The notes under the pieces: generated by a model | The model's database searches: none | Seen by the model: only the letters and a program-made list of their open reading frames with translations | Told to the model about the DNA's origin: nothing | Shown: piece by piece, positions 1-10,620 of the stretch | How positions within the stretch are numbered: the stretch's first letter is position 1 | Layout of the letters: each line of letters starts with the position of its first letter | NCBI GenBank assembly: GCA_031772625.1 | Contig: CM062805.1 | Coordinates: forward strand, 513,712,102 to 513,776,101 | Reading direction: 5' to 3' | Length of the DNA: 64,000 nucleotides | From: Pinus tabuliformis | Taxonomy: Eukaryota > Streptophyta > Pinopsida > Pinales > Pinaceae | Made by a program: the position numbers and the translations under genes

Positions 1-843
1 TTCCTGCAACCACAAACAATCAAACAATTACCAAGCACTTGCATTTCATATAATAAAACATATATTCAACATGCAGACCAAGGAACACATGAAATAACTC
101 ATTAACACAAGCTATTGAGAAAAATAAACCAGTTTGTATTAATAACGAAACAAAGAAACTCTTACAACCTGGCCTTGGTGTTGTGCAAGTTCCTCCCAGG
201 GTCCATCAAGGGTTTTCCTCTACTTTGACAAAGCTCACCCTCTCCCAAGTAGAATCAAGTGAAGACAATCTCTCCTCACAAAGGCTCTAATGGAAGACCT
301 AAATCCTGCAGCATTTACCCAAAGAAAATGTATAGCTCCAACCTCTTCTCCTTCTGGCTCAATGCCTTTATTTATAGTGCTGTAAAGAGGTTATTCAGGT
401 CCACTATCAATGGGATCATCCCCCTCTATGGGTGGGATAGCTCCCTTATTGATGGGATAAGCTCCCTCTTAATAGAGATACATGAACCAACTGGAGGCGC
501 ATCCATTTCATCAAACCGACCTCTAGAATGTTCTAGAAGTAACCACAAGTAACTTTTTCAAGATAAAACTCGCGCATTTTGCCTTTTACAGAGGGACGCA
601 CCTGTCCCTTAACATACAGAGCGTCCATGGACGCAGATTTTGTGAACATGGTCAGCGTCCCCGCAGGTAAGGCTAGAGAGAACCTGCGACCCCAGAGATA
701 AACATAGTTTTTACAAGACTTTCTCTCTTCTTTGAGTTTGAGATGGATAACAGAGGCATGAGACTTGCCTAAGAGGGTAGCATGACTGTTGATTTGAGCC
801 ATACTAACTGTAAGTAGTCAAGGTGACATTTTTTAGTGTAACA
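1..843 (-). repeat. 3' LTR of A1 (truncated by window edge)
   Basis: Direct repeat of 8566-9408 at an offset of 8565. The plus-strand right end reads GTGTAACA, which pairs imperfectly with TGTCACAC at the start of the other copy, giving the usual TG...CA termini. About 211 bases of this copy lie before position 1. The short open frames inside it are also duplicated in the other LTR and are not genes. Confidence 0.93.
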
Positions 844-857
844 GATTGCCCCCTAAA
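844..857 (-). promoter_or_regulatory. Polypurine tract of A1
   Basis: On the minus strand this reads as an AGGGGG-containing purine run directly before the 3' LTR. It matches the tract before the 3' LTRs of B (35728-35740) and A2 (21286-21300), which supports both the orientation and the common family. It would prime plus-strand DNA synthesis. Confidence 0.8.
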
Positions 858-1917
858 GTGCGAAGCCTGGAATAGAATAGGGTTTTGTAATTCTAGGAAG
901 GGTGAAGCGCTTTATCATTTCAAGGATTGCCTTGTGGATGGCCTGGTTGGAACCTGCAATTTTCAACACAAAATACATGGATAAGATTATATCATTACTG
1001 AGGTAGGCATTCCCATACTCAGATTCAAAACTTTAACTAATGGACTAACTATTCTGATACAGGAATGATCTTGCAGTACATCATTTTTATAGACTTTTGT
1101 AGACACAGTATGGACGCAGCCATCTGTTTATGATTAGCCTACATAGACAATGAATACAAAACTCCTCGCAGCCTGGATGGTGGAAACTAGATCTAGGGTC
1201 TTCACTTCTACTTCCCGAATTGGTACGATTCTAAACATGTGATTAAATGATTCGATGTCGAACATGGTAGAAACCACTTGATTACCAGTCAATGATGTAA
1301 ACTGTTAACAAGCGTGAGAGAAACCACCAGTAATGTCAATGGTTCTCAAAGTACCAAGCACAACCCGTGAAATGTGAATAGATGTTTTGATGTCGAACAC
1401 TTCACGGAATCCTCTGATCGAAAGTCAATGATGTAAACTGACGTCAAAGGCGAGAAACCTGCCATTGATGCATGCAGACTTCAAGGTACTGTCGATTCCT
1501 AATTCATCTTTCTAGATAATGTGTCGATGTCGATAGAAAGCGACCCGTTGCAGGCAAGCCCGCAACACGAAATCATTGTTCAAGTTGAAGAAATGTTGCT
1601 GTAAGGACTGACTCAGGGATGGTCAAATGGATGACAAGTATTTTGCAGATGAAAGTTTTGCTTGCAGACCTCTTGAACACATAACGACACAACAGATGGC
1701 TTGGTGACGAATAACTCAAAGTTAATCCCCGGAACCCGGTTAAATACTTTCAAAGTGGTTTGATCAACTGTGAGGTAAAAGATTTCCCAACCCAGGTGAA
1801 TGAAAAAGTGTCGTGTTCAAGAGTGGTAATAAAGTTTCTTTTGAGACAAAAGGTAACAAACAGGTTCATTCTTCTCTCTTTTCCCCCACCATTTCTGGCA
1901 AGTACCTCTTTATTTTT
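858..1917 (-). other. A1 3' non-coding tail
   Basis: No credible coding frame. A stretch near 960-1100, read on the minus strand, resembles the tail of B just before its polypurine tract (about 35570-35660): both have a phrase like GTATGGGAATGCCT or GCATGGGTATGCCT followed by CTCAG and later TGCAGGT. Two partly similar blocks at about 1240-1330 and 1380-1450 share phrases such as GATGTCGAACA and GTCAATGATGTAAACTG, so an internal duplication is likely. Confidence 0.5.
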
Positions 1918-4594
1918 AACAAGCTTGAGGAGGATAACATATGCTTGATTATAAGCTCATCCTTCGGACGAGTCCAACCTAGTTTAAATTCGAACCCTAG
2001 GAAGGAGTGGTTCGTTCCTGTTTGTAATTGAACAGGTCCTCTACTGTAAAAGTTTAACGAGCCCAGTATAGGAGAAACTCGACGTTTTTCAATTTTAGAG
2101 AGTCTGAAAAAACTAAAGGAGACTCCACGTTGAACTTTTTCGTACATTTGTGTCCCTCAAGCCCGAAAAAGTATAAAATAATACCTGGGGGAACCGCTTG
2201 ATCTTGCGACCAAGGAGTACTTTCATAATAGTGTCGTTGACCTGAAAAGTAAAAAGCGATCAAGGACACGTCGTTTTATTTCCTTATTGAGTTTGAAACG
2301 ACAAAAACCCGGCAATCTTTTCCTGATTTTGCGGTCAGAAAAGAGCTAAAAGGGGACCGTCTTTTAATTCCGTTTTAACGAATGTAAAAGAAACGCTCGG
2401 CAATCTTTTCATGTTTTAGGAGTCTGAAAAGGGCTTAAAAGAGAACTCCAAGGTTTCACTTTTTCGTAAGTTTTAACGAGTTCGAAAAAGGGATAAAAAT
2501 GTACTCATGGTTTTCACTTTTTCGTAAGTTTTAATGAGTTCGAAAAAGGGATAAAAATGTACTCATATGGCCGACTTTCAATTTAATTTACGAGCAGGAA
2601 AAGACGGAAAGAACTCGGCATTTTCATTTGTTTTACGAGAATGAAAGATGGCAAAATAATCTCGGGATTTTCATGAGTTTAACGAGTCTTGAAAATAACT
2701 GAAATTGACTCAAGATAGGTTTCATTTTTACAAAAGCTTGAAACAGAGAAAAACTATGCTTCATAGTAGTTTCATTTTTATACAAGCTTGAAACAGAGAG
2801 AAAACTGTGCTTGATGCCCCCTAAGCGTAACTGTTTAGAGTGCATGCCCCCCTGCTTCATCTCATTCAACCAGTTGGATGAAATGAAGGTTCATGAATGA
2901 GATCGTTTGAAAGACTCGACCTAAAACTGAAAAAACTAACCTAAATATACAACTTAACATCTATGAGATCTAGTCAATCTCTCGACTCAAGTAGAGGAGG
3001 ATTTGTTTCATTTTTTAACGAGCTTGACACAGGAAAAGAACTATGCTCGAATTCGGTTTCATGTTTATGCAAGCTTGAAACGAAAAACTATGCTTGTTAT
3101 AAGTTCACATGCCCCCAGCATAATGATGCAAATCAAGGTACATGTCCCCCAAGCTTCATTGCATTCAATGAGGTGGATGGAATGAAGCTTTACTTTCAAA
3201 ATCTTGGAAAGACTCATGGGAGTTGTTTCATTTTTTAGTGAGGTTGACACAGGAAAAGAACTATCCTCAAAACCCTTGTTTCATTTTTTAACGAGCTTGA
3301 CACAAGACAAGGAACTATGCTCATAACTATTCTCTACAATCTACCTAACAAAAACTCTACTCTAAAAACCTTGATTCATTTTTTAACGAGCTTGACACAA
3401 GACAAGGAACTATGCTCTAAAATCCTTGATTCATTTTTTAATGAGCTTGACACAAGACAAGGAACTATGCTCATGACTACTATCTACAATCTACCTACTT
3501 AATCTACCATTGTTTCATTTTTTAACGAGCTTGACACAAGACAAGGAACTATGCTCAAGAAGTTCGCATGCCCCCAGCATAATGATGCAAAGTGAGGTAC
3601 ATGCCCCCCAGGCTTCATTGCATTCAACCGGCTGGATGAAATGAAGGTTTACTTTCAATATTTAACTTGAAAAGGGAGTTGTTTCATTTTTAAGGAGGTT
3701 GACACAAGAAAAGAACTATCCTCAAACCTGATTCATTTTTCAACGAGGTTGACTCAGTAACAGGAACTGTCCTCTAACCTGATTCATTTTTTAACGAGGT
3801 TGACTCAGTAACAGGAACTGTCCTCTCACCTGATTCATTTTTTAACGAGGTTGACTCAGTAACAGGAACTGTCCTCTTAAACTCCTACTTTCTAACTATC
3901 TATATAACCTATCCTTGTTTCATTTTTTAACGAGGTTAACACAAGACAAGGAACTATCCTCGAACTAACTGATTCATTTTTTAAACGAGGTTGACTCAGT
4001 AACAGGAACTTTCCTCGGAACCCTTGTTTCATTTTTTAAACGAGCTTGACACAAGACAAGGAACTATGCTCATGACTACTCTCTAAAATCTACCTATCTA
4101 ACCTAAAATCTAGCTGATTCATTTTTTAATGAGGTTGACTCAGTAAAAGAACTGTCCTCATGCTAGCCTATTTCATTTTTTAACGAGGTTGATACAGGAA
4201 AAAACTATCCTCGTTGACACCTGTTTCATTTTTTAACGAGGTTGGCACAGGAAAAGGAACTGTCCTCGCACACACTGATTCATTTTTTAATGAGGTTGAC
4301 ACAGTAAAAGGAACTTTCCTCACGACATCCAATTTCATTTTTTAACGAGGTTGAGAGAGGAACAAACTATCCTCGTTGACACCTGTTTCATTTTTTAACG
4401 AGGTTGGCACAGGAAAAGGAACTGTCCTCGCACACACTGATTCATTTTTTAATGAGGTTGACACAGTAAAAGGAACTTTCCTCACGACATCCAATTTCAT
4501 TTTTTAACGAGGTTGAGAGAGGAACAAACTATCCTCGTTGACACCTGTTTCATTTTTTAACGAGGTTGGCACAGGAAAAGGAACTGTCCTCGCA
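1918..4594 (-). repeat. Array of diverged hairpin units in A1
   Basis: Several dozen units share the form: T-rich run, stem arm, purine-rich loop of about 18-25 bases, complementary stem arm. The later part is regular, about 54 bp per unit, with the core TTCATTTTTTAACGAG. Stem arms differ between units yet remain complementary: CAAGC 1920-1924 with GCTTG 1943-1947; GAGTC 2100-2104 with GACTC 2121-2125; CGGTC 2332-2336 with GACCG 2355-2359; GGAGT 2419-2423 with ACTCC 2445-2449; CGAGA 2636-2640 with TCTCG 2660-2664; GAGC 3293-3296 with GCTC 3319-3322; CGAGG 4237-4241 with CCTCG 4264-4268. Related arrays occur in B and A2. Function is unknown. Confidence 0.85.
4209..4594 (-). repeat. 162-bp higher-order repeat inside the A1 hairpin array
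   Basis: The phrase CCTCGTTGACACCTG starts at 4209, 4371 and 4533, a period of 162 bases, or three hairpin units of about 54. Two copies are complete and the third is partial. The copies are almost identical while neighbouring single units are diverged, so this end of the array grew recently by block duplication. Confidence 0.85.
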
Positions 4595-4601
4595 ACATTG
4601 A

Positions 4602-6362
4602 TCATGGCTTCCAACTGGAGGAAAGACATGTCAATGGACACACCTTGATCATGGCTTCCAAGAGGTCTTCATCAGAAGGAAGAATACTTCTCGGGAACGA
4701 ACACATGTCAAGGGACTCAAAAGGGATAAGAACATCGTGTTCAAATAATCCCATAGAGTTTTCCATGTCAATTACCGGATCTATATCAACAGTGAGAGGC
4801 TCACTTACATCGGTAACTGAAAACATGGGACCAGTTGCCACATAATTAACCCGTGGCAGGGTAGATACCACTTTAGAATCAGGAACATTTAGGGATGTCA
4901 TATTACTGGTAGGTGAAACAAGACTAGGGAACGAAAGCTGGTCTACAGTCACAATACTGCCATTGTGAGGGAAAGACATCACGCGAAAGAGTGTCGATAC
5001 GACAGCTTTCATTGCATAAACATAGTCTCGCCCAAGGAGTAAATTGAAATCTAAGGGACCTCGAACTACCATAAGATCAACACAAACAGTTTTACCTTCC
5101 AAGGTAATAGAAAACTTAGGAAGGATCCCTAAAGGTTCACTAATTGTTCTGTTAAAAGCTTTCAGATTCTGCGTAATAGGCGCAAGCTGAGGGGAACCCA
5201 AAGCTTTCCAAACAGCTGAGGATAAAATACTGACAGAAGCACCTTCATCTACCTGAGTACGATGTATGTCCCTACTACCAGCCTTAACAATGATTTGGAA
5301 AGGGATGGAGGAAGGAAGACGAGGTTCTGTCAGTCTATTCCAATCAAAGGAAAAGACCTCAGTACTTGGAGGGGGTTCTGTAGAAACAGGTGAAAGGCCC
5401 CCCGGCATAGAAGAATCCGATGTAACAAGAAGAACATCAGCGGTATGAAATTTACTCTCGAAAAGGAGAGTGTGATCGACCGAATGTGAAAATGAATCGA
5501 CCACTTGACCAACTAATGGATCATCAACCTGAGTGACATGAGTTTCACTCTCCAATGGAAGAGTGTGATTGACTGTACTTGAATTTAGATCAATCACTCC
5601 GTCAGTTGACGGTAGGTTGGGAGAAAGTTTACGGTAACCAGTTGGAAATTCTTGCTGTGGAATAGTAAGGTTTTCCAACAATGTTGAGGCTTGATCCATG
5701 TGAGGGCAAATGTGAGTTTGATGACTCCCTTTGCATAACTTACAAGGAAACCTAACTTTACCCTTTTTCCCAGGAACCTGACTATCACTGGTTGATGGAT
5801 CAACGGAAAGTTGATGAGATTTTTCTGACCATACTTCCAAGACCTTTGGTATACCAGGACAATTGACAAGGAAGTGGTCACCCTTACAAAGTCTGCAAGG
5901 GTATTTGGGTTTACGGTGCATGTCGGAATTTTCCTCAACACAACTAACACTTACAGCCATGGTTGGTTGGTTGACTTCTTTCTTATCTTGCTTCTTCTTC
6001 TTCTTCTTCTTCTTCCCTTTCTTCTTCTTCTTAGCCTCCTGGTTACTAGCATCAAGGCTTTTACCAGGCGAAGAGGAAGAAATGGAGGAAGAAAAATTAG
6101 GCGAAGAAGGTAAAGGGTCAACAGAAGGTTGGTGATGTTGAGATGGTGAACTCTGTTGAGGTGAAGCATCCGGTTGAGGTGGAACAATTGGAGTATTTTG
6201 GGCCAACGAAGTTGAAAATAACCATATCGGTAAACCTATTGTAAATCCAGGTAATGACAAAGTAGCCATATAAGGAGGACCAACATTTCCAAAGTAAGGA
6301 AAAGTACTAGGATTCTCATTAGGAGGGGTTCCTAGGTTGATAAATTCCGGAACATTTGCCAT
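4602..6362 (-). CDS. Gag-protease-like polyprotein of A1
   Basis: One uninterrupted frame of about 586 residues from the ATG at 6362; in-frame codons just upstream offer no better start. In order: an N-terminal part with the phrase FPYFGNVGPPYM; a lysine-rich run near residues 110-128; two zinc-knuckle-like motifs of spacing C-x2-C-x3-H-x4-C (CRLCKGDHFLVNC near 156-168 and CKLCKGSHQTHIC near 207-219); and a retropepsin-like domain with VDEGASVSIL near 371-380 and LLLGRDYVY near 442-450. The usual protease triad D-S/T-G reads D-E-G here, as in B, so activity is uncertain. The product should be a cytoplasmic particle protein; no reverse transcriptase follows. A 15-base phrase GATCATGGCTTCCAA is duplicated near 4603 and 4647, at the end of the gene. 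Confidence 0.85.
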   Translation of the reverse strand: MANVPEFINLGTPPNENPSTFPYFGNVGPPYMATLSLPGFTIGLPIWLFSTSLAQNTPIVPPQPDASPQQSSPSQHHQPSVDPLPSSPNFSSSISSSSPGKSLDASNQEAKKKKKGKKKKKKKKQDKKEVNQPTMAVSVSCVEENSDMHRKPKYPCRLCKGDHFLVNCPGIPKVLEVWSEKSHQLSVDPSTSDSQVPGKKGKVRFPCKLCKGSHQTHICPHMDQASTLLENLTIPQQEFPTGYRKLSPNLPSTDGVIDLNSSTVNHTLPLESETHVTQVDDPLVGQVVDSFSHSVDHTLLFESKFHTADVLLVTSDSSMPGGLSPVSTEPPPSTEVFSFDWNRLTEPRLPSSIPFQIIVKAGSRDIHRTQVDEGASVSILSSAVWKALGSPQLAPITQNLKAFNRTISEPLGILPKFSITLEGKTVCVDLMVVRGPLDFNLLLGRDYVYAMKAVVSTLFRVMSFPHNGSIVTVDQLSFPSLVSPTSNMTSLNVPDSKVVSTLPRVNYVATGPMFSVTDVSEPLTVDIDPVIDMENSMGLFEHDVLIPFESLDMCSFPRSILPSDEDLLEAMIKVCPLTCLSSSWKP

Positions 6363-8333
6363 TATATTCAACTTCAGTGAATTTTATTAACAATTTAAAA
6401 CTAAAATTAACAATTCACAATTCACACTTAACAACTAAAATTCACAATTCACACCTATGGTCTCTAAAAGTAAAAACAAACAAATTAACACGCGCTATCA
6501 AATCCAGGAGTCAAACCACACACAAACAGTAAGCTCTCCGGACCGAAAACACTAGTTGGTGATGAAGCCCAACCTCGCAGAATTCAGTACAGAAATGGCG
6601 GGTGGAACAGTTACCCCGGCAACCTGCTTAATGAATAGACTGGATCAAGTTCCTCCACTTTAACCGTCTCGAGTGAAGTGAACCCCCCGGAAAATCCAAG
6701 TGATTATAACCGACGTCTGCTCCAGGTACAGTGGGACCTTCCCTCCACCGTCACCTCGGTAGAACCCTAAAGATTATGGTTACTAAGGTCACCAACAGTA
6801 ACAAATACACCTGGGGGAACAGTCTAAACTCCGACAGCACGCAAGGGCAGAGTAGCAAGCTCAATCCCCTTACCGGCTCCTTGACAACAATCCAAGGTTT
6901 ACCGATAAGTGACCCCTGGCTCCTCGACAATGGTTAATCCGAGGTTTACCGTTTGTAATACGTACTGTCTGGCGTCGTTCCCAACGAGGGGGGAATGATC
7001 CCCTCACTGGTTCGGACACGAGCTCGTGCTTCTCCTTTAAGAGGAGCTTTCCCAGAGTGCAATTGAAACAATTGGATTTATTCTACTCAAGATAAACTAT
7101 CTGTTTGGTTTTGTAGTCTTGGAGAGTTAAGTACTCACCTACTCCAAGACCCTAGCCTAAGCTATGTTGGTGTTTCAGAGCCCTAGAAATGTAAAAATTA
7201 CTAGATGAATTTTAATTAAGCGCTGTGTTATTAAGGCTGTTATTACTCAAATGGGTAAATGGAGATGAAACCAATGGTGTTATGACCCGACTCAACTGAA
7301 TGCAATCGAATATGATAATGTAATCGTTTCAATTCGATGAATCCTAACTAAAGTAAGGAGAGAGTTTCCATTCACTTCCAACAATGCAAAAAATTGATCA
7401 CTAAGAGAAAATATAACAAATTCTCTAATGCACTAATTTCATCAAGAAGAACTAATGCAAATCAATTCCAAACCATTTTTTTTTATTTTATTTTTGTGTA
7501 AATTCAAATCAAAGAAAGCTGATCTAAATCTACAATTGATTTTTTCAGAATGTAAACTATGCAATTGTAATCTATGCACAATTCACTTGAAAAGTATGCA
7601 AATGTAATCTATGCACATTTTTCATTAATATTCTGAAAATGAGAATTCTAATTATGCAAATGTGATCTATGCAAGAGAATTCTCAAACACAAGATGATTC
7701 TAATGTAATCTAAGAACCAATCAAGTGCAAGTCGAGAAAATTGGGTGAGAGTTCCAAAGATCAAAACATAAAAACACTCAAAGGCGATTAACACTCATAC
7801 ACAATTTAGCCCCCCCCGGCGAATGAGGGGGAAATTTTTTTGCAAAAACAGAAGCAAAAAGATGCAAAATTGTGAAAAGACTGAGACAAACCTCCAAGTA
7901 ATGACCAAAGGAAATCAAATCAAGAATTTCTCAAGAAAGAGATTCAAAACACCCAATTGATGAAAGCTAAGAGCAGGAACAAGCTTAGGTGAAGATCTTT
8001 GACAGGGTACTAAAGGATCTGGGTAGAAAACACTAAGAAAAAACAAAATCTAAGAGCAAAAAATGGAATTTTTTCAAATTTTAGCAGGGGACGCAGGCAA
8101 CCCGTTAGAACAGGTGCGGGCCCGCACTGTGCAGACGGCAACAGCGCGTCCAAGGACGCACTGTGCAGTACTCAGAGGGTGCGTCCTTCTGGAAAAAGGA
8201 AGAAAAACCAAATCTAACTAAATCTAAAGCTAAGCCACCCAAATACTACTTCTCACAGTCAAAAACCAGAAAATAAAAATGATTTTCTCAAAGCAAAGTT
8301 CATATAAAGGAAAAGACTCTCTCATTAATGGAG
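6363..8333 (-). other. A1 untranslated leader
   Basis: About 2 kb between primer binding site and gag, with no credible coding frame. It is low-complexity and AT-rich in the right half. At about 7550-7670 a phrase like TATGCAAATGTAATCTATGCA recurs three times. Probable roles are packaging and translation, by position only. Confidence 0.55.
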
Positions 8334-8351
8334 TCCCTAGTGGAGTCGCCA
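8334..8351 (-). promoter_or_regulatory. Primer binding site of A1
   Basis: On the minus strand this begins TGGCGACTCCACTAGGGA, three bases (AAT) after the 5' LTR. B has TGGCGACCCCACTGGGGA at the same place with the same AAT spacer. The sequence differs from the common initiator-tRNA site used by C, D and G. I believe Tat/Ogre-type elements use a tRNA-Arg site of this kind, but did not verify the tRNA. Confidence 0.8.
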
Positions 8352-8354
8352 ATT

Positions 8355-9408
8355 TGTCACACGGAATCTGTCAAGGGTGCGGACACGACTGACCTTCCTA
8401 GAAGTCTAAGACATTCTAATGACAAACAAGACAAAATGGAGTGATCTTTCTCTAAATACACCTTTTACAACATGAAAACTACAAGTGTTTAGGCTTACCT
8501 TATTCCAAAACGCTGTTGTTGAAGTCCGTTCTTGACGATCCGGATGAGCTCCTCCTTCAAGTCAATTCCTGCAACCACAAACAATCAAACAATTACCAAG
8601 CACTTGCATTTCATATAATAAAACATATATTCAACATGCAGACCAAGGAACACATGAAATAACTCATTAACACAAGCTATTGAGAAAAATAAACCAGTTT
8701 GTATTAATAACGAAACAAAGAAACTCTTACAACCTGGCCTTGGTGTTGTGCAAGTTCCTCCCAGGGTCCATCAAGGGTTTTCCTCTACTTTGACAAAGCT
8801 CACCCTCTCCCAAGTAGAATCAAGTGAAGACAATCTCTCCTCACAAAGGCTCTAATGGAAGACCTAAATCCTGCAGCATTTACCCAAAGAAAATGTATAG
8901 CTCCAACCTCTTCTCCTTCTGGCTCAATGCCTTTATTTATAGTGCTGTAAAGAGGTTATTCAGGTCCACTATCAATGGGATCATCCCCCTCTATGGGTGG
9001 GATAGCTCCCTTATTGATGGGATAAGCTCCCTCTTAATAGAGATACATGAACCAACTGGAGGCGCATCCATTTCATCAAACCGACCTCTAGAATGTTCTA
9101 GAAGTAACCACAAGTAACTTTTTCAAGATAAAACTCGCGCATTTTGCCTTTTACAGAGGGACGCACCTGTCCCTTAACATACAGAGCGTCCATGGACGCA
9201 GATTTTGTGAACATGGTCAGCGTCCCCGCAGGTAAGGCTAGAGAGAACCTGCGACCCCAGAGATAAACATAGTTTTTACAAGACTTTCTCTCTTCTTTGA
9301 GTTTGAGATGGATAACAGAGGCATGAGACTTGCCTAAGAGGGTAGCATGACTGTTGATTTGAGCCATACTAACTGTAAGTAGTCAAGGTGACATTTTTTA
9401 GTGTAACA
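8355..9408 (-). repeat. 5' LTR of A1
   Basis: A 1054-bp LTR bounded by TGTCACAC and GTGTAACA. Its visible overlap with the other LTR (8566-9408 against 1-843) shows no difference, which means a very recent insertion. A TATA-like TATAAATAA lies on the minus strand at 8933-8941. Confidence 0.9.
8933..8941 (-). promoter_or_regulatory. TATA-like box in the A1 5' LTR
   Basis: Minus-strand TATAAATAA, also present at 368-376 in the other LTR. Position about 470 bases into the LTR is compatible with a U3 promoter. Inference from sequence only. Confidence 0.45.
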
Positions 9409-10242
9409 CTTAGGGGCAGTGCTCTGAAGTGCATTGTCTCCCATTCAGGGCTGCGCTGATCCTCCTTGGGTCATTTTTCCACCTTTGGATAGGGTTTTTT
9501 TACCAAATTTCTTCTGTTTTGATTGCTTGTTGAACGATCAATGAGTGTCATGTCTCTAAAATCAATATTGTATCTCCTTTTCTAGCCCTACTTTGACTTG
9601 ATTGATTAATGTTTCTTAAATGATTTCTTTGTCATTATCGATTCATCATCAAATTTAGATTATAGTCGATTAATATTTGTTCGAAAGAAAGTGTCATAAA
9701 AGTATTCTTTTCCTTTGAAACAAAACTATTGTAAAGTCTTATTTCTTGTAAAAAGATTGATTGATTGCATGTGCATTAGTTTTTTTTTTTGTTCATCATA
9801 ACATTAAGGGAATCGAAAAGAAAAACTTGCATCGTGCATTGAAAAATTTTGTGTGTGCTCATAGGAATAGTTTAGGGAAATTGCATTAGATTGTGCTCTT
9901 TGATCTTTGATTGAAATAAATTTGATTGCTCTATGCCTATTAGCTAAGATTTTCATTGTTAAATTGAATGGAAAGAATTCTTATCATATTAGTTGCATTC
10001 CAAGAATAAAAAATACATCACGTGGTGAACCTTGAAATGAAAATTCCTAATCAAGATCAACTTAAAATTAACCTCAATTTACCTAATGGAGCATTGTCAC
10101 TTAACAAATAACATTTAGAGGTTCTAGGCTAGAGACCTGTCTCAGAATTGTAAAACATAGCATTTGTCGCTAACTTGTCTGCAATACATCTCAAGTGTGA
10201 TATCTCATTCCACGTACGTGACTATATCGTAGTTCATCCACG

Positions 10243-10254
10243 TACCTTCGGGTA
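10243..10254 (+). promoter_or_regulatory. Conserved UUCG-type hairpin in the A2 leader
   Basis: TACC-TTCG-GGTA: a four-base stem closed by a TTCG loop. The same twelve bases occur in B at 30975-30986. UUCG loops are unusually stable in RNA; a packaging or translation role is inference. Confidence 0.5.
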
Positions 10255-10338
10255 TATAGGGCGGTGTTACGGTACGTAAAGTATATGGGAATGCTCTCAC
10301 TATGCGGTTTTGCATTAGACAGTGATAATACGAATTGG

Positions 10339-10371
10339 TCCTCCACATACTTTCAGGTATATATGGGAGGA
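10339..10371 (+). promoter_or_regulatory. Second conserved inverted repeat in the A2 leader
   Basis: TCCTCC at 10339-10344 can pair with GGGAGGA at the other end, with ATAC/GTAT pairing inside. B keeps the fold at 31072-31102 although the loop sequence differs. Confidence 0.45.
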
Positions 10372-10620
10372 CAACACTAAGTTGATATCCATCCTTAGGT
10401 AACCGAGTTATTGCCTTGTACATTGTGATACACCGAACATAGCATTCAGGGAGATTGCCTGCCCATACTTCTTGGTTTGCTAGGAGGTATTCTGCAGTTC
10501 ACAGTTGCTTAGTAAACCTTTTACCTAGCTTACCCCTTTTTGTTTATTTCTTTTTTGTAATAAAATCAATCAACAATAGTGGAGGAAAATCAACCCTTAC
10601 CCCATCGTTCGTGAAGAGCA

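Larger units (their letters stand above)
1..9408 (-). mobile_element. Element A1: non-autonomous gag-protease LTR retrotransposon, left end outside window
   Basis: A minus-strand LTR element. The first 843 bases recur at 8566-9408 with no difference that I could see, and are the two LTRs. Between them, in minus-strand order, lie a primer binding site, a 2-kb leader, one gag-protease frame, a 2.7-kb array of hairpin repeats and a polypurine tract. There is no reverse transcriptase, RNase H or integrase, so it must be mobilised in trans. This matches the published idea of gag-only terminal-repeat elements. It sits in the leader of A2; the bases after its right end (CTTAG) should be one copy of the target duplication, the other being outside the window. 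Confidence 0.9.
9409..10620 (+). other. A2 leader, conserved with B
   Basis: Non-coding 1.2 kb that aligns by eye with 30100-31300 of B over almost all its length, including CCTTCGGGTATATAGGGCG and the phrase CAGGGAGATTGCCTGC. It contains two hairpins kept in both copies. The beginning of the leader, with primer binding site, is beyond the A1 insertion. Confidence 0.7.

Noticed and set aside
259..802. Two overlapping open frames of 97 and 89 residues, repeated at 8824-9367
   Set aside because: They lie wholly in the A1 LTRs, run on opposite strands, and have no recognisable domain. Their duplication comes from the LTR duplication.
3228..4594. CRISPR-like array of repeats and spacers
   Set aside because: The DNA is plant retroelement sequence. 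Units are degenerate, spacers vary from a few to over thirty bases and are themselves repeats, and there are no cas genes.
5863..6135. Plus-strand open frames opposite the A1 gag gene
   Set aside because: They are mirror images of the lysine-rich run in the real minus-strand frame, giving long Phe/Leu runs.
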